Notes: generated by a model from the sequence alone, not told the origin. A stretch of 43,014 nucleotides of DNA from Myxococcales bacterium (GCA_025351875.1 JANXVA010000119.1:1-43014); one strand, 5' to 3'. Positions 1 to 9,388 are shown, numbered from the stretch's first letter. Made by a program: numbers and translations.

Positions 1-1620
<1,620 letters not shown>

Positions 1621-1911
1621 TCACTTGTCGAGAACGGCGAGGATGTCGTCTTCGCGGACGATGAGGCGCTCTTCGCCCTCGAGCTTGACCTCGGTCCCGC
1701 TGTACTTGCCGAAGAGGACGCGGTCGCCGACCTTGACGTCGAGCTTGCGAACGGTTCCGTCCTCGAGGACCTTGCCGTTGCCGACCGCAACGACCTCACC
1801 CTCGATCGGCTTCTCTTTGGCCGTATCGGGGATGATGATGCCGCCCTTGGTTTTCTCCTCTTCCTTCACACGCTTGAGGATGACGCGGTCCTGCAGGGGA
1901 CGAATGTTCAT
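1621..1911 (-). CDS. groES: co-chaperonin GroES (10 kDa)
   Basis: Heptameric lid of the GroEL chamber. It has 96 residues, the usual family length, beginning [14 protein letters not shown] and containing the mobile loop around [20 protein letters not shown], the [10 protein letters not shown] segment and the C-terminal [11 protein letters not shown]. The reading frame is open further upstream (to 1980), but the ATG at 1911 is chosen because the family starts there, an AGAGG motif precedes it, and the extension would run through the CIRCE operator. It is the first gene of the groES-groEL operon and is expected to be heat inducible through HrcA. Confidence 0.97.
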   Translation of the reverse strand: MNIRPLQDRVILKRVKEEEKTKGGIIIPDTAKEKPIEGEVVAVGNGKVLEDGTVRKLDVKVGDRVLFGKYSGTEVKLEGEERLIVREDDILAVLDK

Positions 1912-1969
1912 GACTTGCCTCTCGAATTTGCCTCCTCGGCCAGGACGGCCGGGGGCTGGGTAGCGATTG

Positions 1970-1996
1970 TTAGCACTCACAGGTGGTGAGTGCTAA
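1970..1996 (-). promoter_or_regulatory. CIRCE operator (HrcA binding site), perfect match
   Basis: TTAGCACTC, nine bases, then GAGTGCTAA: an exact match to the CIRCE inverted repeat bound by the heat-shock repressor HrcA. It lies just downstream of the predicted groES transcription start and upstream of the groES start codon, the standard position. Confidence 0.96.
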
Positions 1997-2008
1997 CGAG
2001 TGCGCCGG

Positions 2009-2036
2009 AACATAATCGCGCGTCCGGGGACGTCAA
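2009..2036 (-). promoter_or_regulatory. groESL promoter, sigma70-type
   Basis: On the minus strand TTGACG (2036-2031), 16 bases, TATGTT (2014-2009). The predicted transcription start near 2002 puts the CIRCE operator in the first 35 nt of the transcript, so HrcA binding would block initiation or escape. Confidence 0.8.
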
Positions 2037-2142
2037 GGGCCAGCGTGCATGCGCTTGGGCGATCCTTGCGCGGCCGCCAACGTGGCGCAATTACTGGCGT
2101 TCCCGTGTGCGCAGACCTTGCGCGCGCCGTTCTGGCGCGACC

Positions 2143-2169
2143 GTGGCACTCGGCCTCGTTGAGTGCTGA
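2143..2169. promoter_or_regulatory. second, degenerate CIRCE-like inverted repeat
   Basis: GTGGCACTC, nine bases, GAGTGCTGA: 15 of 18 arm positions match the CIRCE consensus and the spacer length is exact. It lies about 110 bp upstream of the groESL promoter and 137 bp upstream of the divergent gene at 2306. It could be a weak HrcA site for the divergent gene, an auxiliary site for groESL, or a decayed operator. Confidence 0.5.
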
Positions 2170-2207
2170 CACGATTCTTGACGTAAACTCCCGAAACTCC
2201 CTGAAAA

Positions 2208-2234
2208 TTGCCTGCGGCGTGGCCGTTGTATACT
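2208..2234 (+). promoter_or_regulatory. candidate promoter for the 2306-3552 operon
   Basis: TTGCCT (2208-2213), 15 bases, TATACT (2229-2234). The -10 is good but the spacer is shorter than usual, so this is only a candidate. The rest of the 309-bp gene-free stretch 1997-2305 holds the groESL promoter and the CIRCE-like repeat already listed; I see no other gene or RNA in it. Confidence 0.35.
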
Positions 2235-2305
2235 CAATGATCAGCGCCCGCTCGGGGCGCGGCAGGTGCGGCAATACACGGGAAGTAGCTAGGCGGAGGT
2301 CAGAA

Positions 2306-2920
2306 ATGACAGGGATCGTGGCCACGGCATCGGTTGCTGACTTCTTCGAGGAGGTCGTAGAGGACGCCATGAAGGTGAGAGGCGTGAGCGCCTCCGAGGG
2401 CGTCACCTCGTACCTGGTCGCGCTGCTCACCGAGCTCGCGAAGCCGGGCAGCCCCGTCGAGCGCACCCTCGACCGTCCCCTGACCCTCCTGCTCGACGAG
2501 GCGCTCCACACCAACGGGCTCGCAGACCGCTTCGACAAGCTCCGCACCCTCGGTGATGGCGTCCTCTACTCCTCCGGCTTCTTCGCCGACCACTTCGAGG
2601 CGCGCGGCGTCGACACGAACTACGTCATCAGCATCGGTCGCACGGCGTACGAGAACGCGGGCTCGCTGCTCCGTACCGGAAGCGAACGCGACGTGGAGAA
2701 GAGCGTCGACATCTTCGGTGAGCTCGCGAAGGACTTCGCCACCTTCGTCGCCGTCCTCGCGGAGGTCGCGCACGCGACGGTCGCGAAGGGCGTCCAGACC
2801 TCTCGCGGCGTGCTCAAGCTCTACGAGCGATGGCTGAAGACCCGCAACGAGCGGCTCGGTGAGGCGCTCGCCTCCCAGGGCTTCGTCACACCGCGCGGAG
2901 GCGGGCGCGTCCTCTCGTGA
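2306..2920 (+). CDS. conserved-looking protein of unknown function, first gene of a coupled pair
   Basis: I do not recognise this 204-residue protein. The frame is open from 2000, but the ATG at 2306 has a strong GGAGG at 2295-2299 and the sequence before it reads like non-coding DNA. The protein is mostly helical in appearance, soluble, without signal peptide or membrane segment, with a mixed charge pattern (ADFFEEVVEDAMKV near the start, a Lys/Arg-rich end). Its stop overlaps the start of the next gene by four bases (GTGA), so the two are translationally coupled and probably act together. It is divergent from groESL and has a CIRCE-like repeat upstream, which hints at, but does not prove, a heat-shock link. 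Confidence 0.8.
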   Translation: MTGIVATASVADFFEEVVEDAMKVRGVSASEGVTSYLVALLTELAKPGSPVERTLDRPLTLLLDEALHTNGLADRFDKLRTLGDGVLYSSGFFADHFEARGVDTNYVISIGRTAYENAGSLLRTGSERDVEKSVDIFGELAKDFATFVAVLAEVAHATVAKGVQTSRGVLKLYERWLKTRNERLGEALASQGFVTPRGGGRVLS

Positions 2921-3552
2921 CCCACGAGCGCGTGCTCGAGGGCAACGGCGTCGGTCTCGTTCGCGAGATCGCCCTTGCCGGCCGCATCCAGCGCGGCCTG
3001 GAGGCGCTCTACCGTCTCGATCGCACCGCCGACGTCGACGCGTTCGTCACCCACGCCGACGAGGGGCAGCGCGAAGCGCTCCTCGTGCGCGAGTCCGAGG
3101 ATGGGCTGGAGCTCCAGCTGCGGATCCCGCGACTCGGTGATGCATCGGTCGACGTCGACGGCGCAAGTCTCGACCCGCTCTGCCAGATCATCGAGGGCGT
3201 GAGTCACTTCGTCTATCTCGCCGATCGGGCATCCCTCGAACGCGAGGCCACTCAGCTCGAGCTCGAGCTGCAGGCCGAGGTCGACAAGTACGTGATCCTC
3301 GCGTCGGCGCTGCGGGACTTCGACGTGCGGACGAGCCGCCGCCTTCGCGAGCGCCTCTACGACGACGTCTCGTTCGTCCACGACGCGAACACCGTCGAGG
3401 GTGAGCGCTATCGGATGGCCAACGTCTGCGCGCGGCGGTTCACGGGTCGCCTCGAGCGCGACTACGTGACGCGCGCGCGCTTCCGCGAGCTGCAGGGCGA
3501 GCTCCGCCGGTTCTTCCACATGGGCCAGAACGAGAAGCTCCGCTCCCCCTGA
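2917..3552 (+). CDS. protein of unknown function, second gene of the coupled pair
   Basis: A 211-residue soluble protein starting at GTG 2917 within the GTGA overlap with the previous stop. No family is recognised. It begins with a short helical region, continues with a beta-like segment (GLELQLRIPRLG, about residues 66-77), then a long charged helical region (LEREATQLELELQAEVDKY, about 108-126) that looks coiled-coil prone, and a basic C-terminal half rich in Arg. No signal peptide or membrane helix is seen. The overlap with the first gene suggests a stoichiometric partner. No terminator with a T-run follows, although an imperfect inverted repeat occurs at about 3570-3600. Confidence 0.78.
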   Translation: MTHERVLEGNGVGLVREIALAGRIQRGLEALYRLDRTADVDAFVTHADEGQREALLVRESEDGLELQLRIPRLGDASVDVDGASLDPLCQIIEGVSHFVYLADRASLEREATQLELELQAEVDKYVILASALRDFDVRTSRRLRERLYDDVSFVHDANTVEGERYRMANVCARRFTGRLERDYVTRARFRELQGELRRFFHMGQNEKLRSP

Positions 3553-3720
3553 AACGCGCTGGAGTGGACGCCGGCACCTGAACGTCGGGAGGTTCACCGG
3601 CACGGGACGCGTTCCCTTCTCGAGGCCTTTTCCTCATGGAATCATTGAGGTTTACTCGACCTCGTCCGCGGCACGGCGAGTGCTCTATGTCCTGTCGTAA
3701 CCAAACGGAGGAATACAGCG

Positions 3721-4587
3721 ATGAAGCTCTCGAACGTGTCTCTGGTGTCGATGATGGCCGTCCTCGGGCTCGTGGCGGTGGGCTGTGCGGCCAAGACCGA
3801 CAGCAGCAGCGACGGCACTCTGGGCACCGATGAGGCCCAGCTCGTCTCCGACAACTCGGAGGCGCAGGACACGGACGACACGATGGAGTCGGGTGTCGAG
3901 GAGCCGCTCAGCGGCGCTGACCCGACCGATCCGGGTACCCCAGCCGACGGCACGGACGACGGCGCGCTGCTCGCCAAGATCAAGGCGAACCCCGGCAAGT
4001 GGTTCAAGCCCGCCGGCTGCATCACGACGTCCCTCGCGGGCAACGTCGCGACCCACCTCTTCAACGGCTGCTCGGGCCCCTACGGCCTCGCGAACTTCAC
4101 CGGCACCGTGACCTCGACGTACGTCCGCGGCAACGGCACGCTGACGATCACCCACGAGGCGAGCGGCTTCAAGGCAAACGGCGCCGAGATCAGCGGCAAG
4201 CGCGTCGTCGTCTACACGCGGAACGGCGCGGTCATCACGAAGCACCGCACCGGCGACTGGACCGGCACGACGAAGAACGGCAAGGCGTTCTCGCACACCG
4301 CCGACTTCACGGCGACGTGGGACTCGGCCGCGAAGTGCATCACCCGCGACGGCTCCGCGCAGACGACTGTCGCCGCCCGCGAGTTCTCGCACTCGATCAC
4401 CGGCTACAAGCGCTGCGGGATCGGCGACCTCGGCTGTCCGGAGAGCGGCACCATCGTCCTCGAGCGCACGAAGGCTTCGGGCGTGAGCGCCAGCGTCACG
4501 ATCGAGTTCCTCGGCGGTCGCGAGTACACCGTCACCGGCCCGAAGGGCGGCAAGATCACGCGCATGCTCGCCTGCACTCCCTCTTGA
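3721..4587 (+). CDS. secreted lipoprotein of unknown function
   Basis: 288 residues. The N-terminus is a lipoprotein signal peptide ending in the lipobox AVGC (Cys22). After it comes a long Ser/Asp/Glu/Thr-rich linker (about residues 25-85) typical of surface lipoproteins, then a beta-rich domain with six or more Cys residues (for example FNGCSGPYG and RCGIGDLGCPESG) that could form disulfides. No enzyme motif is visible. The ATG at 3721 has a GGAGG nine bases upstream. It is a single-gene unit: the next gene is convergent and the gap between them carries two hairpins. The protein is probably outer-membrane anchored; the function is unknown. Confidence 0.85.
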   Translation: MKLSNVSLVSMMAVLGLVAVGCAAKTDSSSDGTLGTDEAQLVSDNSEAQDTDDTMESGVEEPLSGADPTDPGTPADGTDDGALLAKIKANPGKWFKPAGCITTSLAGNVATHLFNGCSGPYGLANFTGTVTSTYVRGNGTLTITHEASGFKANGAEISGKRVVVYTRNGAVITKHRTGDWTGTTKNGKAFSHTADFTATWDSAAKCITRDGSAQTTVAAREFSHSITGYKRCGIGDLGCPESGTIVLERTKASGVSASVTIEFLGGREYTVTGPKGGKITRMLACTPS

Positions 4588-4600
4588 GGGGACCTAAATC

Positions 4601-4688
4601 GGCGCCGCTGCGGCGCCGGTCGCCGAAGGCGAATCACGCCGGACACGTCGCATCAGGAGGCTCGCGAAGCGAGCGGCGCAGCCTCTCC
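4601..4688. terminator. pair of hairpins between convergent genes
   Basis: Hairpin one is GGCGCCG-CTG-CGGCGCC (4601-4617). The second is a cruciform-like structure at 4657-4685 with outer arms GAGGCT/AGCCTC and an internal alternative GCTCGC-GAA-GCGAGC. They fill the 103-bp gap between convergent stop codons and probably act as a bidirectional transcription end, though no clear T-run is present. Confidence 0.5.
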
Positions 4689-4690
4689 TG

Positions 4691-5860
4691 TCAAAGCCCC
4701 ATGAGCTTCGCCACGTAGTACCGCATCGTCTCGGTCGTCCCGCCGCCGATACGGAGCAGGCGCTGGTCCCGGAACGCGCGAGAGATCCGGTACTCGTCCA
4801 TGTAGCCGGCGCCGCCGTGGAACTGCAGGCACTGGTCGATGACCTCGCTGCCCAGCTCGCCCACGAAGATCTTCGCCATGCTGATGAACTTCACGGACTC
4901 GAAGGAGATCGGCTGCTTCTTCACGTGGTGCTCGTCGTTGAACATCTCGGCGGCCTTGTACGTGAGCGCCTTGGCAGCCTCGACCTTGGTCTGGAGGTCG
5001 ACGAACTTGTGCTGCCAGTACTCGCGCTTGATGATCGGCTTGCCGAACGCCTTGCGATCACGTCCGTAGGCGATCGCGTCGTCGATCGCGAGCTGCATGC
5101 CTCCGCACGCGCTCGCGCACGCGATGAGCCGCTCGGCCTGGAAGTTCTGCATCAGGTACATGAAGCCCTGATTGGGCTGCCCGAGCATGTAGCGCTGCGG
5201 GACGCGCATGTCCTCGAACGCGAGCTCGGCAGTGTCGCTCGCGTGGTTGCCCATCTTCTTCAGCTTCTTCGCGACGGTGAAGCCCTTCGTCTTCGTGGGT
5301 ACGAGGAAGAAGCTGCAGCCGTGCGCACCGGCCTCCGGGTTCGTCTTCACGAGCAGCGTCACGAAGTCTGCTCGCGTGCCGTTGGTGATGTACGTCTTCG
5401 ACCCGTTGACGATCCAGTCGTCGCCGTCCTTCTTTGCCCAGGTCTGGATGCCGGCGACGTCGCTGCCCGCGTTGGGCTCGCTGACGCCGAGCGCGGCGAT
5501 CTTCTCGCCCTTGATGGCGGGAGTCAGGAACTCCTCGATCTGCTCCTTCGTGCCCAGATCGCTGATGACGGGCGTCGCCATGTCACCCTGGACGAGCAGC
5601 CCCATCGACACGCCGGCCGAGCCGCACTTCGGCAGCTCCTCGGCCTTCGCGATGCTGAACCAGTAGTCGCCGCCGGCCCCGCCCTGCTCCTCGGGGTAGT
5701 GCGCTGCGAAGAGGCCGAGGTCACCGGCTCGCTTGAAGACCTCGTTGGGAAAGAGCTCGGCCTCTTCCCACGCGTCCGCGTACGGAGCGAGCTCCTTCAG
5801 GCAGTACTGCCGGACGGTGTTGCGGAAGTGGTCGTGCTCCTCGCGATACGGGCTGGGCAT
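4691..5860 (-). CDS. acyl-CoA dehydrogenase (long-chain/isovaleryl type)
   Basis: FAD-dependent acyl-CoA dehydrogenase, 389 residues, the normal length. It removes two hydrogens from an acyl-CoA and passes electrons to ETF. Visible family motifs: LGVSEPNAGSDVAG (FAD/substrate segment), KTYITNGTRADF, and the FAD-binding FHGGAGYMDEYRISRAFRDQR. The usual C-terminal catalytic Glu site reads GGGTTETM, without the acidic residue of the medium-chain type; a Glu in FQAERLIACA matches the catalytic position of the long-chain and isovaleryl-CoA types. The ATG at 5860 is taken because family homology starts there; the frame upstream is open but has no good start. A 24-bp palindrome abuts the start, so repression by an acyl-CoA-responsive regulator is plausible. 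Confidence 0.93.
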   Translation of the reverse strand: MPSPYREEHDHFRNTVRQYCLKELAPYADAWEEAELFPNEVFKRAGDLGLFAAHYPEEQGGAGGDYWFSIAKAEELPKCGSAGVSMGLLVQGDMATPVISDLGTKEQIEEFLTPAIKGEKIAALGVSEPNAGSDVAGIQTWAKKDGDDWIVNGSKTYITNGTRADFVTLLVKTNPEAGAHGCSFFLVPTKTKGFTVAKKLKKMGNHASDTAELAFEDMRVPQRYMLGQPNQGFMYLMQNFQAERLIACASACGGMQLAIDDAIAYGRDRKAFGKPIIKREYWQHKFVDLQTKVEAAKALTYKAAEMFNDEHHVKKQPISFESVKFISMAKIFVGELGSEVIDQCLQFHGGAGYMDEYRISRAFRDQRLLRIGGGTTETMRYYVAKLMGL

Positions 5861-5861
5861 G

Positions 5862-5885
5862 CGATACTTCGTACACGAAATATCG
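5862..5885. promoter_or_regulatory. 24-bp palindrome, probable operator upstream of the acyl-CoA dehydrogenase
   Basis: Nested symmetric arms CGATA (5862-5866) and TATCG (5881-5885), and TTCG (5868-5871) and CGAA (5876-5879), all sharing one centre at 5873.5; 10 of 12 half-site positions are complementary. On the minus strand a weak promoter TTGCAG (5895-5890), 16 bases, TACGAA (5873-5868) overlaps it, so a bound dimer would block transcription of the gene starting at 5860. The symmetry is seen; the regulator is unknown. Confidence 0.6.
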
Positions 5886-5915
5886 TGAACTGCAAGACCT
5901 GCCGAAGCTGGCGCT

Positions 5916-6893
5916 CTACTTGATCTCCGAAGGCGGAGCGATGTTCGCGACCGCCGGGATCTCCCGGAGCGCGGCAATGAGCGCGTCCTTGTCCTCCTTG
6001 GTCATCCCGCCGTAGTAGGACCACGGCATCGTGTAGAGGGAGCGGCCGGTCTTGCCCTTGCCCTCGTCGAAGACGCGGTGGAGATCCTCCTCGGAATAGG
6101 CGCCGATGCCGGTCGCCTTGTCGCTCGTGATGTTCGAAGCGATCGCGATGCCCTTGCCGTTGGGGAGCGGGAACTTCTGTCCGCCCGCGAAGGCCTTGCC
6201 CGGGAGCTTCTCGTGATGATCGTTGACGCTGTCGTGACAGTCGCCGCACGAGCAGACCTGGAGCAGCCACTTGCCGCGCGCCATCTTGTCCGCGGGAGCG
6301 GGCGCCGCGGGCGGTGATGCGCCGAGCGGCTGCGGCGCACCACGGATGAACATCGAGACCGGGAACTTCACCTCCATGCGCCCGGGATCGTTCTTCACCG
6401 CCGGGAGCGAGCGGAGGTAAGCGATGATCGAGAGCGCATCCTCGTCGCTCAGCGTCTTCGCGTAGGTCTGGTAAGGCATCTGCGGGAAGAGCGCGCGACC
6501 GTCGCGCGCGATGCCCTCGCGCATCGCGCGCAGGACCTCGCCGTCGGTGAAGTTGCCGATGCCGGTCTCCTTGTCGGGCGTCAGGTTCGGCGCGCGGAGG
6601 TGGCCAGGAAAACCGGGCAGGTCGCCGAAGTCGCGTCCGGCGCCGAGCTTGCCCTCGACCGGGGGCTCGCCGGGTTTGTCCTCCTGCACCGGCGAGTGAC
6701 AGCCGATGCACGCGGCCACGTTGTGCACGAGGTATTTGCCACGCGCGATCGCCTCCGGGGTCGACGGCGCCGTGACGTTCGGTGCCGGTCGCGACCTCGG
6801 CGAGAGCACGAAGAACTTCACGACGACTCCGAGCACCGCCAGCAAGAGGAGGGCCGCGACAGCCCCGAGCACACGCTTCACGATTTTCTTCAT
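5916..6893 (-). CDS. membrane-anchored di-haem cytochrome c
   Basis: 325 residues with an N-terminal membrane anchor (about residues 8-30) and a periplasmic part carrying two c-haem sites: CIGCH at 62-66 and CGDCH at 216-220. The two halves look like a duplicated cytochrome c fold; each has an ARGK(Y/W)L lead-in and a later Pro-Met segment that could give the axial ligand. It is likely to pass electrons between periplasmic dehydrogenases and a terminal oxidase, like the cytochrome subunits of alcohol dehydrogenases. Its ATG overlaps the stop of the upstream monohaem cytochrome by four bases (ATGA), so the two are one operon; the acyl-CoA dehydrogenase follows 55 bp later in the same direction. 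Confidence 0.92.
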   Translation of the reverse strand: MKKIVKRVLGAVAALLLLAVLGVVVKFFVLSPRSRPAPNVTAPSTPEAIARGKYLVHNVAACIGCHSPVQEDKPGEPPVEGKLGAGRDFGDLPGFPGHLRAPNLTPDKETGIGNFTDGEVLRAMREGIARDGRALFPQMPYQTYAKTLSDEDALSIIAYLRSLPAVKNDPGRMEVKFPVSMFIRGAPQPLGASPPAAPAPADKMARGKWLLQVCSCGDCHDSVNDHHEKLPGKAFAGGQKFPLPNGKGIAIASNITSDKATGIGAYSEEDLHRVFDEGKGKTGRSLYTMPWSYYGGMTKEDKDALIAALREIPAVANIAPPSEIK

Positions 6894-7261
6894 TTGCCGC
6901 TCTTCTCCGGGTCGAATCCGCGCACGTACGCGACGAGCGTAGCGAGCTGTGCATCCGTGAACGTCGTGCCGAACGGGGGCATCCCCACCCCCTTGCCGTT
7001 CACGATGGTGAGCTTGATCTGTTCATCTGTGTGCGAGGCGTGGAACGCGCGGTCGTGGAAGTCTCGCGGTGAGGGGCCGCCGTCGAAGAGCGGAAGGCCG
7101 CCCGCGCCCTCCGGGCCGTGACACCGCGCGCAGGCGCTCGCGAAGAGGTTCTTGCCCTCCGCGGGGTCGACGGTCTTCTTCTCGCAGCCGACGCACGGGA
7201 AGACGAACCCGATCAGGAGCGCGAACGATCGCGCTCCCCAGCTTGCCCCAACCCCGAACAT
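6890..7261 (-). CDS. monohaem cytochrome c lipoprotein
   Basis: 123 residues with a signal peptide ending in PCVGC (Cys26 as likely lipidated residue) and one class-I haem motif CARCH (44-48). A later GMPPFG segment holds the expected axial Met. The length fits a single cytochrome c domain. The stop overlaps the start of the di-haem cytochrome, so the pair probably forms an electron relay on the periplasmic side. A candidate -35 TTGACA (7299-7294) lies upstream on the minus strand, without a convincing -10. Confidence 0.9.
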   Translation of the reverse strand: MFGVGASWGARSFALLIGFVFPCVGCEKKTVDPAEGKNLFASACARCHGPEGAGGLPLFDGGPSPRDFHDRAFHASHTDEQIKLTIVNGKGVGMPPFGTTFTDAQLATLVAYVRGFDPEKSGK

Positions 7262-7330
7262 GCCTCGCCAATGTGCACGGCCGCGAGCGTGCGTGTCAAT
7301 CGGACAGCGCCTCCGCTACCCTCGACCGCG

Positions 7331-8332
7331 ATGACGAACAGCGCAGCGGTCACCGGCGCAACGGGCTTCATCGGCAGCGCCGTCGTACGAAAGCTCCTCG
7401 AGCAGAAGCGCACCGTGCGCTGTCTGATCGAGCCGGGCGCGAACACGGCCAACCTCGACGGACTGCCGGTCGAACGCATCACGTGCGACGTCACCGACTT
7501 CACGACGATGAAGAAGGCGCTCGATGGGTGCGGGACGCTCTTTCACCTCGCGGCGCTCTACAAGACCTGGCTGCCCGATGACGAGGTGATCTACCGCGTG
7601 AACATCGAGGGGACGACGTCGACGCTCCTCGCGGCGCAGCACGCGAAGGTCAACCGCATCGTCTACACGAGCTCGATCGCCGCGATCGGTCTCGTCGACG
7701 GCGGCCTCGCCGACGAGACCACCCAGTTCAACCTCTTCGACGTCGCGAATCCGTACATCCTCACGAAGTGGCAGAGCGAGCGCATCGCGATGCGCTTCGC
7801 CGAGAGCGGGCTGCCCGTGGTGGTGGTCAATCCGGCGTTCCCGTTCGGGCCGCGCGACATCGCCCCGACGCCGACCGGCGGCATCGTCCGATCGCTCCTC
7901 GCAAGACAGGTGCCCGCCTACAGCCCTGGTGGCTTCTGCACGATCGACGTCGATGACTGCGCGGAGGCCCACCTCCTCGCCGAGGAGAAGGGGCGCATCG
8001 GTGAGCGCTACATCCTCGGCAACGACAACGTCTCGATGAAGGAATTCTTCGATATCGTCGCCAAGGTCGCGGGCATCTCCGCCCCGAAGGTGCCGATGCC
8101 GGGCGCGCTGGCCGCGGGTGTCGCGCTCGGCATGGAGCTCTGGGCGGATCACGTCTCGCACAAGGAGCCTGCCGCGACGTACCGGTCGATGCGCTACACG
8201 CAGCGAAGCGCCTTCTTCTCGAACGCGAAGGCGAAGCGCGAGCTCGGGCTGCGCACGCGGCCGCTCGAGGAGACCGTACGACGCGCGGTGGAGTGGTTCC
8301 GTGGCGACTTCGAGAAAGCGCGGACGAAGTAG
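7331..8332 (+). CDS. NAD-dependent epimerase/dehydratase, HpnA-like
   Basis: Extended short-chain dehydrogenase of 333 residues. The Rossmann motif GATGFIG is at residues 9-15, TSS at 113-115 and the catalytic Tyr142-x3-Lys146 in PYILTKWQ. The segments VVNPAFPFGPRDIAPTPTG and RIGERYILG closely resemble the hopanoid-associated sugar epimerase HpnA, with dihydroflavonol reductases next. The ATG at 7331 begins right before the Rossmann strand; the upstream open frame has no family sequence. No other hopanoid gene is nearby, so the substrate remains open. It is divergent from the cytochrome operon and stands alone. Confidence 0.85.
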   Translation: MTNSAAVTGATGFIGSAVVRKLLEQKRTVRCLIEPGANTANLDGLPVERITCDVTDFTTMKKALDGCGTLFHLAALYKTWLPDDEVIYRVNIEGTTSTLLAAQHAKVNRIVYTSSIAAIGLVDGGLADETTQFNLFDVANPYILTKWQSERIAMRFAESGLPVVVVNPAFPFGPRDIAPTPTGGIVRSLLARQVPAYSPGGFCTIDVDDCAEAHLLAEEKGRIGERYILGNDNVSMKEFFDIVAKVAGISAPKVPMPGALAAGVALGMELWADHVSHKEPAATYRSMRYTQRSAFFSNAKAKRELGLRTRPLEETVRRAVEWFRGDFEKARTK

Positions 8333-8350
8333 AGCGAGGGGGGAGATCTT

Positions 8351-8365
8351 ACACGGAGGCCGTGT
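8351..8365. terminator. short hairpin between convergent genes
   Basis: ACACGG-AGG-CCGTGT, a perfect 6-bp stem in the 120-bp gap between the stops at 8332 and 8453. No T-run, so only a weak terminator candidate. Confidence 0.35.
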
Positions 8366-8452
8366 GACTCACACGACACGAGCTCCCGAAGGTCGCTCAG
8401 GCTCGGAGGCTCGGAGTTTTCTGGTCCGAGATTTCGAGCCCTCGCGTCGGGG

Positions 8453-9241
8453 CTACTTCTTCTTTGCCGCGGGCTTCTTTGCCGCGGGCTTCTTTGCGGC
8501 GGGCTTCCTTGCGGCCGCCTTCTTCGCCGCGGGAGCCTTCTTCGCGGGAGCCTTCTTCGCCGCGGGCTTCGCGGCAGCCTTCTTCGCTGCAGGCTTCGCG
8601 GCAGCCTTCTTCGCAGCAGGCTTCTTCGCGGCAGCCTTCGTCGCAGCCGCCTTCTTCGCCGCGGGCTTCGCGGCAGCCTTCGTCGCAGCCGCCTTCCTCG
8701 CCGCGGGCTTTGCGGCAGCCTTCGTCGCCGCAGGCTTCGCGGCCGCCTTCTTTGCCACGGGCTTCGCAGAGCGGCCCTCGTCGGCGCTCATCGGCTTCGC
8801 CGCCCCGGCCGTCCCGTTGATCGGCGGACGCACGATGCCTTCGCGCTGCTTCGTACGCGCCTTCAGCGTCTCGCGAATCTTGTCGTCGAAATCGTCGAAC
8901 TCGAACGGCTTGTCGATGTACGCGTCCGCGCCGTAGAGCGGGCTCGTCATCTGGTTCAGGTTCTCGCCGATGCCCGTGAGCATCACGACGCCCGTGTGAG
9001 CGAGCGCGACGTCCTCGCGGATCTTGCGGCAGACTTCCCAGCCGCTCATTCCCGGCATCATGACGTCGAGAACGACGAGATCGGGCAAGTGCTCACGTGC
9101 GAGACGCCAGGCTTCCTCGCCGTCGGAGGCCTGGATGACCTCGAGCTTCGGAGCATTCATCGTGCGGAGGTGCCGTGCGACGAGCTCGAGCATCGACGGC
9201 TCGTCATCGGCTACGAGCACGAGCGGAGTGGAAGTCGGCAT
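8453..9241 (-). CDS. response regulator with histone-H1-like Lys/Ala/Pro tail
   Basis: 262 residues. Residues 5-128 form a CheY-type receiver domain with acidic pair Asp12-Asp13, phospho-acceptor Asp59 (VVLDVMMPG), Thr89 and Lys111 (DKPF), so phosphorylation should work. After a linker, residues ~158-262 are an almost pure Lys/Ala/Pro repeat (units such as KPAAKKAA), like the tails of histone H1, AlgP or bacterial Hc1-like proteins that bind DNA non-specifically. There is no helix-turn-helix or enzymatic output. The start is the ATG at 9241, just before the receiver strand. No sensor kinase is adjacent. A -10 GATAGT ends six bases before the ATG. The repetitive tail is prone to length change by recombination or slippage. 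Confidence 0.92.
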   Translation of the reverse strand: MPTSTPLVLVADDEPSMLELVARHLRTMNAPKLEVIQASDGEEAWRLAREHLPDLVVLDVMMPGMSGWEVCRKIREDVALAHTGVVMLTGIGENLNQMTSPLYGADAYIDKPFEFDDFDDKIRETLKARTKQREGIVRPPINGTAGAAKPMSADEGRSAKPVAKKAAAKPAATKAAAKPAARKAAATKAAAKPAAKKAAATKAAAKKPAAKKAAAKPAAKKAAAKPAAKKAPAKKAPAAKKAAARKPAAKKPAAKKPAAKKK

Positions 9242-9247
9242 TGCCGT

Positions 9248-9277
9248 ACTATCGAAGGACGCAGCCGTTCGGGTCAA
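9248..9277 (-). promoter_or_regulatory. candidate promoter of the response regulator
   Basis: Minus strand TTGACC (9277-9272), 18 bases, GATAGT (9253-9248). Transcription would start at or within a base or two of the ATG at 9241, giving a leaderless message. Confidence 0.4.
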
Positions 9278-9388
9278 GCACCGTCTCCAGGTACGGCGCA
9301 ACAGAGCCCCTTGCGGCGTCCTGCCGTGCGGTGAGGCTGGCGTCCGTCCGCGCGGCGTGCTTGGCGGCCGCCTACGTGGAGCGCGTGC

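Noticed and set aside
1979..1987. N-terminal extension of GroES to 1980
   Set aside because: Would translate part of the CIRCE operator; family length and ribosome site favour the start at 1911.
8118..8936. Phe/Ala-rich repetitive plus-strand frame that looks like a membrane repeat protein
   Set aside because: It is the reverse complement of the Lys/Ala/Pro tail of the response regulator, whose receiver domain fixes the true strand.
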